Part shown: one piece after another, positions 7,363 to 14,715 of the stretch
Numbering within the stretch: the stretch's first letter is position 1
Layout of the letters: each line of letters starts with the position of its first letter
NCBI GenBank assembly: GCA_964502145.1
Contig: CAZCVI010000125.1
Coordinates: 1-15,569 of the forward strand
Length of the DNA: 15,569 bases
Origin: CAZCVI01 sp964502145
GTDB lineage: Bacteria; Acidobacteriota; Aminicenantia; UBA2199
Direction of reading: 5' to 3'
Notes under the pieces: model-generated
What the model was told of the DNA's origin: nothing
Database searches by the model: none
What the model saw: only the letters and a program-made list of their open reading frames with translations
Translations under genes and position numbers: made by a program

Positions 7363-7368
7363 AAGGAG
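7363..7368 (+). promoter_or_regulatory. Shine-Dalgarno of the LanC gene
   Basis: AAGGAG lies nine bases before the ATG at 7378 and decides this start. Confidence 0.75.
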
Positions 7369-7377
7369 TTCCCTGAA

Positions 7378-8613
7378 ATGGTGTGGCAACCAATAATTGA
7401 AATATCAAAGCGCGGTGTTTTTCTGGATAAACTGTCTGAAATTGCGGATACGTTATTAAAAAATATGCCGCAATTTAAAAGTAACAGTGGTATTGTTTCT
7501 GATCGGATCGGAGTGGTGTTGCTCCTTTTTTATTATGCCAAGTTCACCGGGGATGATAAGTATGCGGAAATGGCGTATGAGTTAATTTCGCTTGTTTTTG
7601 ACGAGTTAAACGAGGATATCGCCGGGGGTTCTTTTGAACGAAGCGCCAATGGCCTGGCCGGTGTGGGGTGGACGCTGGAACATCTGGAACAAAACGGGTT
7701 CTTAGAAATTGATACGAATGAACTGCTGGGTGAGGTGGATGAACTGATTCACCAGCTCATGGTAGTGGATATGCGCAAAAAGAATTATGATTATCTGGAT
7801 GGCGCATTGAATCGGGGGCTTTATTTTCTCAACCGGTTCAAGAATCCAGTGTCGCCAACCTATCTGCTGGAACTGGCCAATTTATTGGCAGAGGAAAGTG
7901 ATCACGATAGACCGGGGGAACTGAAGTTCTTGGCCAATGTGCCAGACCCTTCGGGAAAAGATCAATTTGTCTGCAACATCGGGATGTCCCATGGTTCGGC
8001 CAGTATTGTCTGGTTTTTAAGCAAGGTAGTGGAACTGGGACTCTCGGAAAAGGTTCCCGCGATATTAAATGGGTTTATGAATTATATTTGGCGTCAAGAG
8101 CAGGATATTGCGCAGCGGTTATCTTATTTTCCTTTTTTAGTAGTGGATAATGGTCCGCCTTCAGACAGTCGTCTGGGTTGGTGTTACGGGGACCTCGGTA
8201 TTGGCGTGGCGCTTTGGCAAGGGTCGCGAAGCCTGGGTCATAAAGAATGGCAAGAAAAAACCAAACAGATACTGTTGCACTGTGCGACAAGGCGGGAACT
8301 TAAAAAAAACAGCGTGGTTGATGCGGGCATGTGTCATGGCACGGCGGGTAACGCGCATATGTTTAATCGCATGTATCATTATACGGGTTTAGTTGATTCT
8401 AAAGAAGCGGCGTGTTATTGGTTGGATGAGACCATTAAGATGGCGCACTTCGATGATGGGTATGCAGGTTTTAAATGTTGGAAAGGTGAAGATGCGGGGG
8501 GCTGGAAAAACGCGGCAGATATTTTTGATGGTGTCGCGGGTATTGGTTTGTCGTTGCTTGCTGCCGTCTCGGATATTGAACCTGCTTGGGACCGGGTGCT
8601 TTTATTAAGTTAA
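7378..8613 (+). CDS. LanC-like lanthionine cyclase
   Basis: A 411-residue member of the LanC family, which binds zinc and catalyses addition of Cys thiols to dehydroalanine or dehydrobutyrine to form lanthionine rings. The repeated (alpha/alpha) barrel glycine motifs are present: NGLAGVGW (91-98), MSHGSASI (203-210), YGDLGIGVA (270-278), CHGTAGN (319-325) and DGVAGIGLSL (384-393). The zinc ligands are C269 in WCYGD and C319-H320 in MCHG. R265, Y270 and H205 match the conserved Arg, Tyr and His around the NisC active site, so the enzyme looks catalytically complete. It is a stand-alone cyclase (class I layout), not fused to a LanM or kinase domain. It follows the precursor gene as the second and last gene of the unit; no LanB, LanT or immunity gene follows before the opposing threonine synthase gene. 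Confidence 0.9.
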   Translation: MVWQPIIEISKRGVFLDKLSEIADTLLKNMPQFKSNSGIVSDRIGVVLLLFYYAKFTGDDKYAEMAYELISLVFDELNEDIAGGSFERSANGLAGVGWTLEHLEQNGFLEIDTNELLGEVDELIHQLMVVDMRKKNYDYLDGALNRGLYFLNRFKNPVSPTYLLELANLLAEESDHDRPGELKFLANVPDPSGKDQFVCNIGMSHGSASIVWFLSKVVELGLSEKVPAILNGFMNYIWRQEQDIAQRLSYFPFLVVDNGPPSDSRLGWCYGDLGIGVALWQGSRSLGHKEWQEKTKQILLHCATRRELKKNSVVDAGMCHGTAGNAHMFNRMYHYTGLVDSKEAACYWLDETIKMAHFDDGYAGFKCWKGEDAGGWKNAADIFDGVAGIGLSLLAAVSDIEPAWDRVLLLS

Positions 8614-8702
8614 GCAAGGGCGTGGCATTTCCATGTTTCCTCTTAATGCTGGCTCATTGCCCGCTTAGACCAATAGCCGAGGCGAGGGGGCCACACTTTT
8701 AT

Positions 8703-9818
8703 TCATGTACTTTTTAGACCATGACCAGTGAAGGCCGAGACAATCACTTCATGTGCATCTATCGTTCCCATTTCCCTTTGAACCTCGACATACTTTTTAA
8801 TTCCCGCAATAGCTGCCGCAGAAGTGGGTTCGATGTAATGTCCTTTCTGAAACATAGCAGTGAGAGAGGCGAGGATTTCCATTTCATTTACGGTTATAAA
8901 TTCACCCCCTGTGTGTTTCACTGCCGCCAGAATCTGCTGCCCTCGAATAGGTGCGGCAATAGCAATCCCTTCAGCCATGGTTTTTTCTCCTGTTGCAGCA
9001 CAGGCCACTGTGTCGCTATGGGTAGTGAAAGCGTGAAACAACGGTGCGCATCGTTGGGCTTGCACACCTATAAAACGGGGCACACGGTTAATGATTCCCG
9101 ACTTCACCAGTTCGCTAAACCCAATATAAGCACCCAATAACAGGGTGCCATTCCCAACTGGTAAAATGACGGTGTCGGGTGCTTGCCAACCCAATTGTTC
9201 GCATACTTCAAAAGCAAAGGTCTTGGTCCCATGAAAAAAGAATGGGTTCCATGAATGACTGGCATAATAAGTATCTTCTGCCGCAGTCATCACAGCCTGT
9301 GCGGTATCTTCGCGGGAACCGGGGATTTTATGCAGCGTGGCGCCATATCTTGTAATCTGTGCCAGCTTACTTGGCGAGGTGCTTTCTGGTACATAGATGT
9401 CACATTGAATACCAGCGGCAGCACAATAAGCAGCCACGGCAGCGCCTGCATTACCAGAGGAATCTTCCACCACCTTGGTAATTCCCAACTGCTTGATCTG
9501 GCTAATCATCACCGAAGCTCCCCGGTCTTTATAAGACCCGCTGGGAAAAAGCTGCTCCTGCTTGATCAAAACCTGCCGCCCGGCAATCTCGACAGGCAAT
9601 AACGGGGTAAAACCCTCCGCAAATGAAACAATGGGGCTATTACTGTCCAAAGGAATCGCTTCGCGGTAACGCCACATGGTGGGCTTGCGTTTTGTTATTT
9701 GTACTACAGGAAAAGAAGGGGTAAACACAATGTCCAAAAGGTTCCCACATGTGCATTGCCACCGTGGCTCGGTAGAGACATATTCCTGGCTACACGCTGT
9801 ACAAATCAATTTCGTCAT
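8703..9818 (-). CDS. thrC: Threonine synthase-like PLP enzyme
   Basis: A 371-residue fold-type II PLP enzyme; threonine synthase converts O-phosphohomoserine to threonine. An N-terminal zinc-ribbon-like start (C6-x2-C9, C22-x-C24) is typical of one threonine synthase group. SFAEGFTPL (65-73) matches the substrate loop, PSGSYKDRG (92-100) carries the PLP lysine K97, SSGNAGAA follows in the usual place, and PVGNGT is the phosphate-binding glycine loop. The reading frame stays open upstream to 10160, but that part only translates repeat element copy 2. The ATG at 9818 is preceded by GGGGAGG at the right distance and starts the zinc motif. A relative such as cysteate synthase or a threonine dehydratase-like enzyme is possible; no homoserine pathway neighbour is present to confirm. 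Confidence 0.82.
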   Translation of the reverse strand: MTKLICTACSQEYVSTEPRWQCTCGNLLDIVFTPSFPVVQITKRKPTMWRYREAIPLDSNSPIVSFAEGFTPLLPVEIAGRQVLIKQEQLFPSGSYKDRGASVMISQIKQLGITKVVEDSSGNAGAAVAAYCAAAGIQCDIYVPESTSPSKLAQITRYGATLHKIPGSREDTAQAVMTAAEDTYYASHSWNPFFFHGTKTFAFEVCEQLGWQAPDTVILPVGNGTLLLGAYIGFSELVKSGIINRVPRFIGVQAQRCAPLFHAFTTHSDTVACAATGEKTMAEGIAIAAPIRGQQILAAVKHTGGEFITVNEMEILASLTAMFQKGHYIEPTSAAAIAGIKKYVEVQREMGTIDAHEVIVSAFTGHGLKST

Positions 9819-9823
9819 AATGG

Positions 9824-9830
9824 CCTCCCC
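9824..9830 (-). promoter_or_regulatory. Shine-Dalgarno fixing the threonine synthase start
   Basis: On the reverse strand GGGGAGG stands a few bases before the ATG at 9818. It supports this internal start over the longer open frame that runs back through the repeat element. Confidence 0.7.
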
Positions 9831-9875
9831 TTGGGTTATACCATAATTATATTTAAAAAGAAAGAGTGTTTCGGC

Positions 9876-10067
9876 ACTGAATCCACCGTCAATTTTTAAA
9901 AAGAGCCACGGATAACCGTGGCACTCTGGACTATCTGGACATACTGGACTTACTGGACAAGCTGAAAAAATCAAAGGTTTTGTGAAGTCCAGTAAGTCCA
10001 GAATGTCCAGAATGTCCAGAATGTCCAGATAGTCCAGTTTTTTCTGAAACTTGGCGGTGAATCCAGG
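9876..10067. mobile_element. TGGAC-array inverted-repeat element, copy 2
   Basis: About 190 bp, the reverse orientation of copy 1 with the same parts in the same order. The ends are TGAATCCACCG... (about 9878) and ...GGCGGTGAATCCAGG (10067). The left arm (9926-9958) has four TGGAC cores and the right arm (9987-10037) has six GTCCA cores, all at 9-bp period. The loop includes the shared string CAAAGGTTTT. Unit numbers differ from copy 1 (5 and 4), so whole 9-bp units were gained or lost. It lies between the divergent threonine synthase and mltA genes, filling most of that 341-bp gap; the mltA promoter lies just outside the element. Confidence 0.85.
9893..9922 (-). terminator. Intrinsic-terminator-like hairpin inside element copy 2
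   Basis: The stem GCCACGG / CCGTGGC with loop ATAA (9905-9922) is followed, on the reverse strand, by TCTTTTT. It would stop leftward transcription entering the threonine synthase upstream region. The hairpin is the same as in copy 1. Confidence 0.5.
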
Positions 10068-10121
10068 CAACGGCCCGTTTTTTGAAAAAAGCGGGGCAAA
10101 AACGCTTGCAATTTTTTTGGT

Positions 10122-10150
10122 TTGACAAAGGCGACAAAGTATCCTAAAAT
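10122..10150 (+). promoter_or_regulatory. Strong sigma70-like promoter of mltA, probably giving a leaderless mRNA
   Basis: A consensus TTGACA (10122-10127) is followed after exactly 17 bp by TAAAAT (10145-10150). The expected transcription start, about 7 bases downstream, falls near 10157, three bases before the ATG at 10160. No Shine-Dalgarno is visible before that ATG, consistent with leaderless translation. Confidence 0.6.
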
Positions 10151-10159
10151 TTGCATACA

Positions 10160-11374
10160 ATGAAAAAGAAAATTATTATCTACAGTATCGCGACCCTGAT
10201 TATTATTATGGCGGCAGCCAGTGCCTATTACTTTTTTTATTATCGTAAATTACCCAAAGTCTGGTCTCCCCAAAACGCTTTACAAAAAAGCTCGGCCCCA
10301 TCATTGGCAGACAGTGGCGACGTCGAATCACTGGTCCGGTCCATTGACGCAGACCTGCGCTATTTTGAAAAAGCTGACCCGTTAAACGCGGTAGCCTTCG
10401 GGAAAGAATGGGTGCCCATCTCCCAAATCAAAGAAAGCTTGCTGGATTTTAAAAGCAAATTACTCCAATACCGCTTAACCGACACGTTCTTCAATTATAT
10501 TAAAAAAAATTACCGCTTCTATCGCAGTGCGGCAGATGAAGTGTTATTTACCGGTTATTACGAGGCTGATTTACGTGGTTCCTTGACCCCTTCCGCCGAA
10601 TACCGTTTCCCCTTGTACCGCACCCCAGACGATCTAATACGAATAGATTTATCCAAATTCTATTTTTACCACCGTGACAAGGACTTACCTCCCCTGCTTC
10701 GCGGTAGAGTGGCATTAGATAAAAAGAATACCATTATTCCTTATTATTCCCGCCGGGAAATAGATGATTTTCATTACTTGGCAGGTAAAGGTCTTGAATT
10801 GGTCTGGGTTGATAATCTCGTGGATGTCTTTTTCTTGCAAATCCAAGGTTCTGGCATTGTGCAATTGGATAATGGGACCAACCTGCGCATCGGTTTCGAC
10901 GAAACCAACGGCCACCCCTACCGTGCGATAGGAAAACTGCTACTGCAACAAAACGTGCTCACTTACGAAAACATGTCCATGCAAACCATCAGACAATACC
11001 TGGACAATCACCCGGGAAAAGTAACTGAAATATTAAACTATAACCCCAGTTACGTCTTCTTTCGTTTATTAGAGGAAGGCCCTATCGGTTTTATCGGCGT
11101 GCCCCTGACCCCTTACCGCAGCCTGGCCATGGACAAGGGGTTGTTTCCTAAAGGTGGACTCTGCTACATCGAAACCACGGTTCCAGTCTTTGATGAGCAA
11201 AAAAAAGTGCAAGCGTGGAAACCGTTCCGTGGGTTCCTATTAAATCAAGACACGGGCGGCGCCATTCGCAGTCCAGGTCGGGCGGATCTGTTTACCGGTT
11301 ACGGTGAACCCAGTCGCTTGACTGCGGGTCACATGAAACAAACCGGGATGTTCTACTTCTTGATTAAAAAATAA
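10160..11374 (+). CDS. mltA: MltA-type membrane-bound lytic murein transglycosylase
   Basis: A 404-residue enzyme cleaving peptidoglycan glycan strands with formation of 1,6-anhydro-muropeptides in the periplasm. The N-terminus (about 3-26) is one hydrophobic segment after MKKK; no lipobox Cys is seen, so it is probably held by an inner-membrane anchor and not by a lipid as in E. coli MltA. Family blocks in order: FTGYYEADLRGS, YPxYRTPDDL-like segment, LVWVDNLVDVFFLQIQGSG, the NGHPYRAIG segment, and near the C-terminus QDTGGAIRSPGRADLFTGYG. Conserved Asp residues there (D364, D376) include the expected catalytic acid. A TTG at 10151 could also start the frame, but ATG 10160 fits the promoter better. 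It converges on the TonB-family gene across a shared hairpin. Confidence 0.9.
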   Translation: MKKKIIIYSIATLIIIMAAASAYYFFYYRKLPKVWSPQNALQKSSAPSLADSGDVESLVRSIDADLRYFEKADPLNAVAFGKEWVPISQIKESLLDFKSKLLQYRLTDTFFNYIKKNYRFYRSAADEVLFTGYYEADLRGSLTPSAEYRFPLYRTPDDLIRIDLSKFYFYHRDKDLPPLLRGRVALDKKNTIIPYYSRREIDDFHYLAGKGLELVWVDNLVDVFFLQIQGSGIVQLDNGTNLRIGFDETNGHPYRAIGKLLLQQNVLTYENMSMQTIRQYLDNHPGKVTEILNYNPSYVFFRLLEEGPIGFIGVPLTPYRSLAMDKGLFPKGGLCYIETTVPVFDEQKKVQAWKPFRGFLLNQDTGGAIRSPGRADLFTGYGEPSRLTAGHMKQTGMFYFLIKK

Positions 11375-11376
11375 AA

Positions 11377-11408
11377 GCAACAGGTCAGACTCTCATCTGA
11401 CCTGTTGC
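11377..11408 (-). terminator. Hairpin terminator between convergent mltA and TonB-family genes
   Basis: A perfect 13-bp stem, GCAACAGGTCAGA / TCTGACCTGTTGC, encloses loop CTCTCA. On the reverse strand it is followed by TTTTATTTTTTAA, making a textbook terminator for the TonB-family gene. On the forward strand no T tract follows the stem, so it would work less well for mltA. Confidence 0.8.
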
Positions 11409-11415
11409 CGTGTTG

Positions 11416-12180
11416 CTACCTATTCAGTTGGAAATTCACCGCGACTGTAAACACAACCGCCTTCGGATAACCGTTAATGATATATGGCTCATATATCCAC
11501 TGTTTAACCGCTTGTATAGCTGCTGATTGTAATAACGGGTGGCCCGAAATGATACGCACATTCATCACTTTACCGTAAATATCCGTCACCGCTTCTACCA
11601 ATACATTTCCTTGAATACGGGCGTTTTGCGCCACCGGGGGATAAGTCGGCGCGATTTTTCTGATCAACCTCGGGGGCGTGACACGGCTGGGCATCATTTT
11701 GCTGCTACTGGAGTCAGAGGTATCCTTTTTTAGGAAACCCGAATTGAACGTCTCAACATCTATTGGACCATATTCCGCACCGGGAATATATTCCCCTGTA
11801 TCGCCCGTATCACCAAAAAAACTGTCACTGTCTTCCGGTTCAATGTCATCGGGGATTTCTATCGGAGCTACAAAACGACTCGTAGGCATGGGTTTGGGTG
11901 TGGCTTCACGTTCCTGGCTGGCCTCATTACGCTGCGCCCTTCTGGAGGAAGAACTTTTCGGCGGTGAGGGCGGTTCCGGTGGTGTGGCCATTAATGAAAC
12001 TGACACGAATTTTAACTCCGGCATTTGGACGCTATCACTTAACAACGGCGCCACCAATACCCCGGCAATCACTGCACCGTGCAGCAATAAAGAAAGAGGA
12101 AAAAGCAACCACTTCTGAGTAGCCCGTGGTTTCTCAATCAAACTGGCAAACATGGTGTTGTTCATCGTATTGTTGTTCAT
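11416..12180 (-). CDS. TonB-family energy transducer
   Basis: A 254-residue protein with the TonB layout: a short cytoplasmic N-terminus, one membrane helix at about 24-47 containing a His (H34), a Pro-rich start of the periplasmic linker (67-74), an acidic/Ser-rich linker (about 110-165), and a TonB C-terminal domain (about 169-253) with the typical PTYP-x-x-AQ-x-x-x-x-QG start and a VKQW-x-YEP motif. TonB links the ExbB/ExbD proton-motive complex to outer-membrane receptors; ExbB, ExbD and receptors are not in the window. AGGAGG at the complement of 12187-12192 is six bases from the ATG; two further Met codons (residues 6 and 10) are alternatives. It probably forms its own transcript ending at the hairpin beyond its stop. 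Confidence 0.87.
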   Translation of the reverse strand: MNNNTMNNTMFASLIEKPRATQKWLLFPLSLLLHGAVIAGVLVAPLLSDSVQMPELKFVSVSLMATPPEPPSPPKSSSSRRAQRNEASQEREATPKPMPTSRFVAPIEIPDDIEPEDSDSFFGDTGDTGEYIPGAEYGPIDVETFNSGFLKKDTSDSSSSKMMPSRVTPPRLIRKIAPTYPPVAQNARIQGNVLVEAVTDIYGKVMNVRIISGHPLLQSAAIQAVKQWIYEPYIINGYPKAVVFTVAVNFQLNR

Positions 12181-12186
12181 TGTATA

Positions 12187-12192
12187 CCTCCT
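12187..12192 (-). promoter_or_regulatory. Shine-Dalgarno of the TonB-family gene
   Basis: On the reverse strand AGGAGG stands six bases before the ATG at 12180, favouring it over the two in-frame Met codons that follow within ten residues. Confidence 0.75.
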
Positions 12193-12550
12193 GTTTTTGT
12201 TATTTATTGTGTTGCTTGTTTGTTTTACAGCTTCTTTGTTTTACATTGTCTTACTCCCTAATAATGGCATTATTTCATCTCCCAAGCGTCCTAAACCATG
12301 TTTTAGGACAAAGTCAAGAAAAAAAAGCATTGTTTTTTCTTAGGTTACCCCCTTGCACTGGCTTGGAAATTGAGCCATAACTAATTCAATTAAAATTGCT
12401 GAGAAATGTTCAAAATAGGATGTGTCAAAATTTATTCTATACCTATCCCACCATAAATTTGAGAAACAAATTGGGTCATAAGTGTTCAGCCCCCTGCGAC
12501 AGGCGAAAAAAAAGGGCAGTAAAATTAAAAATGATGACTATCGTTAGAAT
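12193..12550. other. Non-coding gap between TonB-family and AAA-ATPase genes
   Basis: This 358-bp AT-rich stretch has no credible gene. It must hold the TonB-family promoter on the reverse strand; a weak candidate is TTGGGA - 16 bp - TATTAG. A hairpin GTCCTAAA (12288-12295) / TTTAGGAC (12302-12309) just upstream of that candidate could be an operator or the end of the AAA-ATPase transcript. Nothing recognisable is seen in 12345-12550. Confidence 0.4.
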
Positions 12551-14377
12551 TTAAGTTTTTTTCTCTTTTCCCTCTTGCTCATTACTAGCACTACGGTAAA
12601 CAGCGTCATGGCCAGAAAAGATCAGAATGATTTTAAGCAGCGTGGTTTTTTCCAGGCTTTTTTTGAATTTAACATCCAAACTGTATTGCGCGATTTGCGT
12701 TTCAGCTTCCCGTTTTAATTGTTGCACGGCTGGATCATTGATGCTTAATCCCGCGTGAATGTATTTGAGCTCTAATAAATAAGCGTATTGAATCCCTTCA
12801 TAGCGCGCCAGAAACGGTTCCATCAGAATATCCACATACCCTTTATTTAATTCTCGTTCGGGATGAATGATGTACAGGTCACTCAGTCCCAGGTAAACAT
12901 TCAAAAAGGCCTGGATGGATTTTTCACCCGTGATCAAATCACGCAGACTACTACTTTCGCGCATGAGCAAGGTAATAAACTCAAAAAGTGGTTCCCATTC
13001 CCCATTATAAGCCATGTTGGACATCAAGTCACCATACTCTGAAAGATTCATGGCAAACACACCGGTCTCCCGATACGCCGCACTGATATAATCATAATAA
13101 AGCCGTCTGGCTGTTTCGTTGGGGATTTCCAAACGCAATTTATCTTGCTCGGGGCCTTTAATGGTCAAGAGACCGAAATAAAACAACAAGGATTTGAAAT
13201 TATTGGAATCCAACAATTGTTCGAGAGGGAAACCTTTGACAATTTTGGCGGCTGTACCACCCTCTTCAATGATCTGTTTTAACTTGCTGAAATTGCCATT
13301 GGTCTTTTTTGTATTGTCTTGATCGAGAATGATCAGGTGTCGCAATTTGCCGTAATCGATGCGGACATTCAAGTCGATTAAATCACTGGGAATGTTTTTC
13401 CGGGTCAGGTAATTATCCATAAAATACAAGACCATATCCGCATTAAACATGGCGATTGGGTTTTCGTCATAGTCGGCAAAGCGATAATTGCCGTACCATT
13501 CAGCCATGATGTTCAATAGATACGCGGTTGGGTGAACAATCAAACCCTTTGACCTGTAATATTCAATCATGGTTTTCACATCGGATTTGGTAAATCCCAG
13601 CATACAGTTAAAATCGGCCTCGGTGGAAATATTTTTACCGATATTAAAGCCACTGGTGACATCATCCATGGTGACGGGTGAGACACCGGTGATAAATAAG
13701 CGGGTGATGGAGGCATCCATTGCCGTGGTGCCCCCTTTTAAGACATTAAAAAAGGCGCGGAAGAACCCTGCCCCCTGGGTCAGGTTATAATAGGCTTTTT
13801 TGCCCACGGTGGTGAGAATGGTATTGGTAAAATTATCATACTCGTCAATAATGACATATAAATGTTGGTGCGCACCTTTGCAGATAGCGATGATGCGCGA
13901 TAAAATATCGGCAGCCGAACGGCTTTGCTCTACTTTTTGGGCATAATACTCAATCTTTTTTGAGGCGGACAGGTACTCACGGTATTTCTCAATAAAATCG
14001 ACGGCCATTTCGCGAACATGTTCTAAAAAAGATTCTTTGAGCACATCCGAGGAAGGATCCACCATGGCAAAATTAAAGGCAAGAACCAGATATTGGTTCC
14101 TGTCCTCGGTAGCATGGCTGTAAATCCAGGTGTCTTTAAATAATTCCTCGAACTGGTCTTTATAATAGACATCCAAATAGGCGCTCATCATGGTGAGGAA
14201 AAGGGATTTCCCGAATCGACGCGGGCGGGTAAAAAACAGGTAACTGCCCGCTTCTCGAATCGCTTTTAAATAGGATGTTTTATCCACATAATAATAACTC
14301 TGGTTCCGAAATTCCCCGTAATCGGAAATCCCGTAAGGAATTTTTTTGACGTGTTCGGTATCTTTTTCGATAGTCAT
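12551..14377 (-). CDS. AAA-ATPase-like protein with C-terminal PD-(D/E)XK nuclease-like domain
   Basis: A 608-residue protein of the AAA-ATPase_like (PF09820-type) plus PDDEXK_9-type architecture. The N-terminus has the family opening IPYGISDYGEFR (13-24) and YYVDKT (29-34), then an atypical Walker A, TRPRRFGKS (50-58), and a Walker B, YVIIDEYDNF (174-183). The C-terminal nuclease-like core shows D516 in YVDIL and E536-x-K538 in LLELKY. These proteins are often multicopy in anaerobe genomes and their role is not established; defence or mobile-element functions have been suggested by domain content only. An AAGGAG Shine-Dalgarno and a consensus promoter precede it, so it seems an intact, separately expressed gene. 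Its right flank is mobile-element debris. Confidence 0.85.
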   Translation of the reverse strand: MTIEKDTEHVKKIPYGISDYGEFRNQSYYYVDKTSYLKAIREAGSYLFFTRPRRFGKSLFLTMMSAYLDVYYKDQFEELFKDTWIYSHATEDRNQYLVLAFNFAMVDPSSDVLKESFLEHVREMAVDFIEKYREYLSASKKIEYYAQKVEQSRSAADILSRIIAICKGAHQHLYVIIDEYDNFTNTILTTVGKKAYYNLTQGAGFFRAFFNVLKGGTTAMDASITRLFITGVSPVTMDDVTSGFNIGKNISTEADFNCMLGFTKSDVKTMIEYYRSKGLIVHPTAYLLNIMAEWYGNYRFADYDENPIAMFNADMVLYFMDNYLTRKNIPSDLIDLNVRIDYGKLRHLIILDQDNTKKTNGNFSKLKQIIEEGGTAAKIVKGFPLEQLLDSNNFKSLLFYFGLLTIKGPEQDKLRLEIPNETARRLYYDYISAAYRETGVFAMNLSEYGDLMSNMAYNGEWEPLFEFITLLMRESSSLRDLITGEKSIQAFLNVYLGLSDLYIIHPERELNKGYVDILMEPFLARYEGIQYAYLLELKYIHAGLSINDPAVQQLKREAETQIAQYSLDVKFKKSLEKTTLLKIILIFSGHDAVYRSASNEQEGKEKKT

Positions 14378-14400
14378 AGTTACTCCTTTTCTCAGCTATT

Positions 14401-14429
14401 ATTATAATGGATTTCCACGAATATTTCAA
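14401..14429 (-). promoter_or_regulatory. Consensus sigma70-like promoter of the AAA-ATPase gene
   Basis: On the reverse strand TTGAAA (complement of 14424-14429) is followed after 17 bp by TATAAT (complement of 14401-14406). The ATG at 14377 follows within 25 bp, with AAGGAG (complement of 14383-14388) between. Confidence 0.65.
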
Positions 14430-14470
14430 ATTGCTATTTTCTTTTTTCTACAAGGAAGGGAGGGAACCTA

Positions 14471-14634
14471 AATACGCCGCCAAGTTTTTGAAATCGTTAT
14501 GGACAATATGGACGAAATGGACGAAATGGACGGAATGAACAATAAAATGCGTTTATTTTCAGTCCACATCGTCCACAAAGTCCACTCTGTCGACGTTGTC
14601 CGTATTTTTTCAAGAATCTGATGGCGAATCCAGG
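14471..14634. mobile_element. TGGAC-array inverted-repeat element, copy 3 (diverged)
   Basis: A 164-bp relative of copies 1 and 2, in the copy 2 orientation. The right end ...GCGAATCCAGG matches copy 2, and its inverted, imperfect partner is at 14475-14492. The left arm has TGGAC cores at 9-bp period (from about 14500) with spacers AATA, GAAA, GAAA, GGAA. The right arm (about 14561-14602) has GTCCA-type cores with different spacers. The cores are kept while spacers differ between arms, so pairing here is interrupted. A small AATAAA/TTTATT hairpin sits at the apex. The accessory GCCACGG hairpin is absent. Confidence 0.7.
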
Positions 14635-14715
14635 GGAAGTTAGGCCGGTCGGAAGGACTAAACATTCACCAATGAGCATATTAGAATTTCCATTCTAAAA
14701 AAAACATTGAACTAA

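Noticed and set aside
8614..8702. Terminator between the convergent LanC and threonine synthase genes
   Set aside because: Only a 5-bp GTGGC/GCCAC pairing with a long loop before TTTTATT could be found, too weak to report as a feature.
9819..10160. N-terminal extension of the threonine synthase reading frame, giving 485 residues with repeated LDI units
   Set aside because: The extension only translates the TGGAC repeat element. The ATG at 9818 has a strong Shine-Dalgarno and begins the zinc-ribbon motif expected at the N-terminus.
11678..12118. Forward-strand frame opposite the TonB-family gene
   Set aside because: It is a shadow of the low-complexity linker coding sequence on the other strand; the TonB C-terminal domain and Shine-Dalgarno settle the coding strand.
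12152..12343. Small hydrophobic membrane peptide on the forward strand
   Set aside because: The hydrophobic translation comes from T-rich low-complexity DNA opposite the TonB-family gene start and leader. No Shine-Dalgarno precedes it, and the region is needed for that gene's promoter.
14468..14679. Small reverse-strand reading frames with repeated WT or RP units
   Set aside because: They are translations of element copy 3; the 9-bp period keeps frames open by construction.
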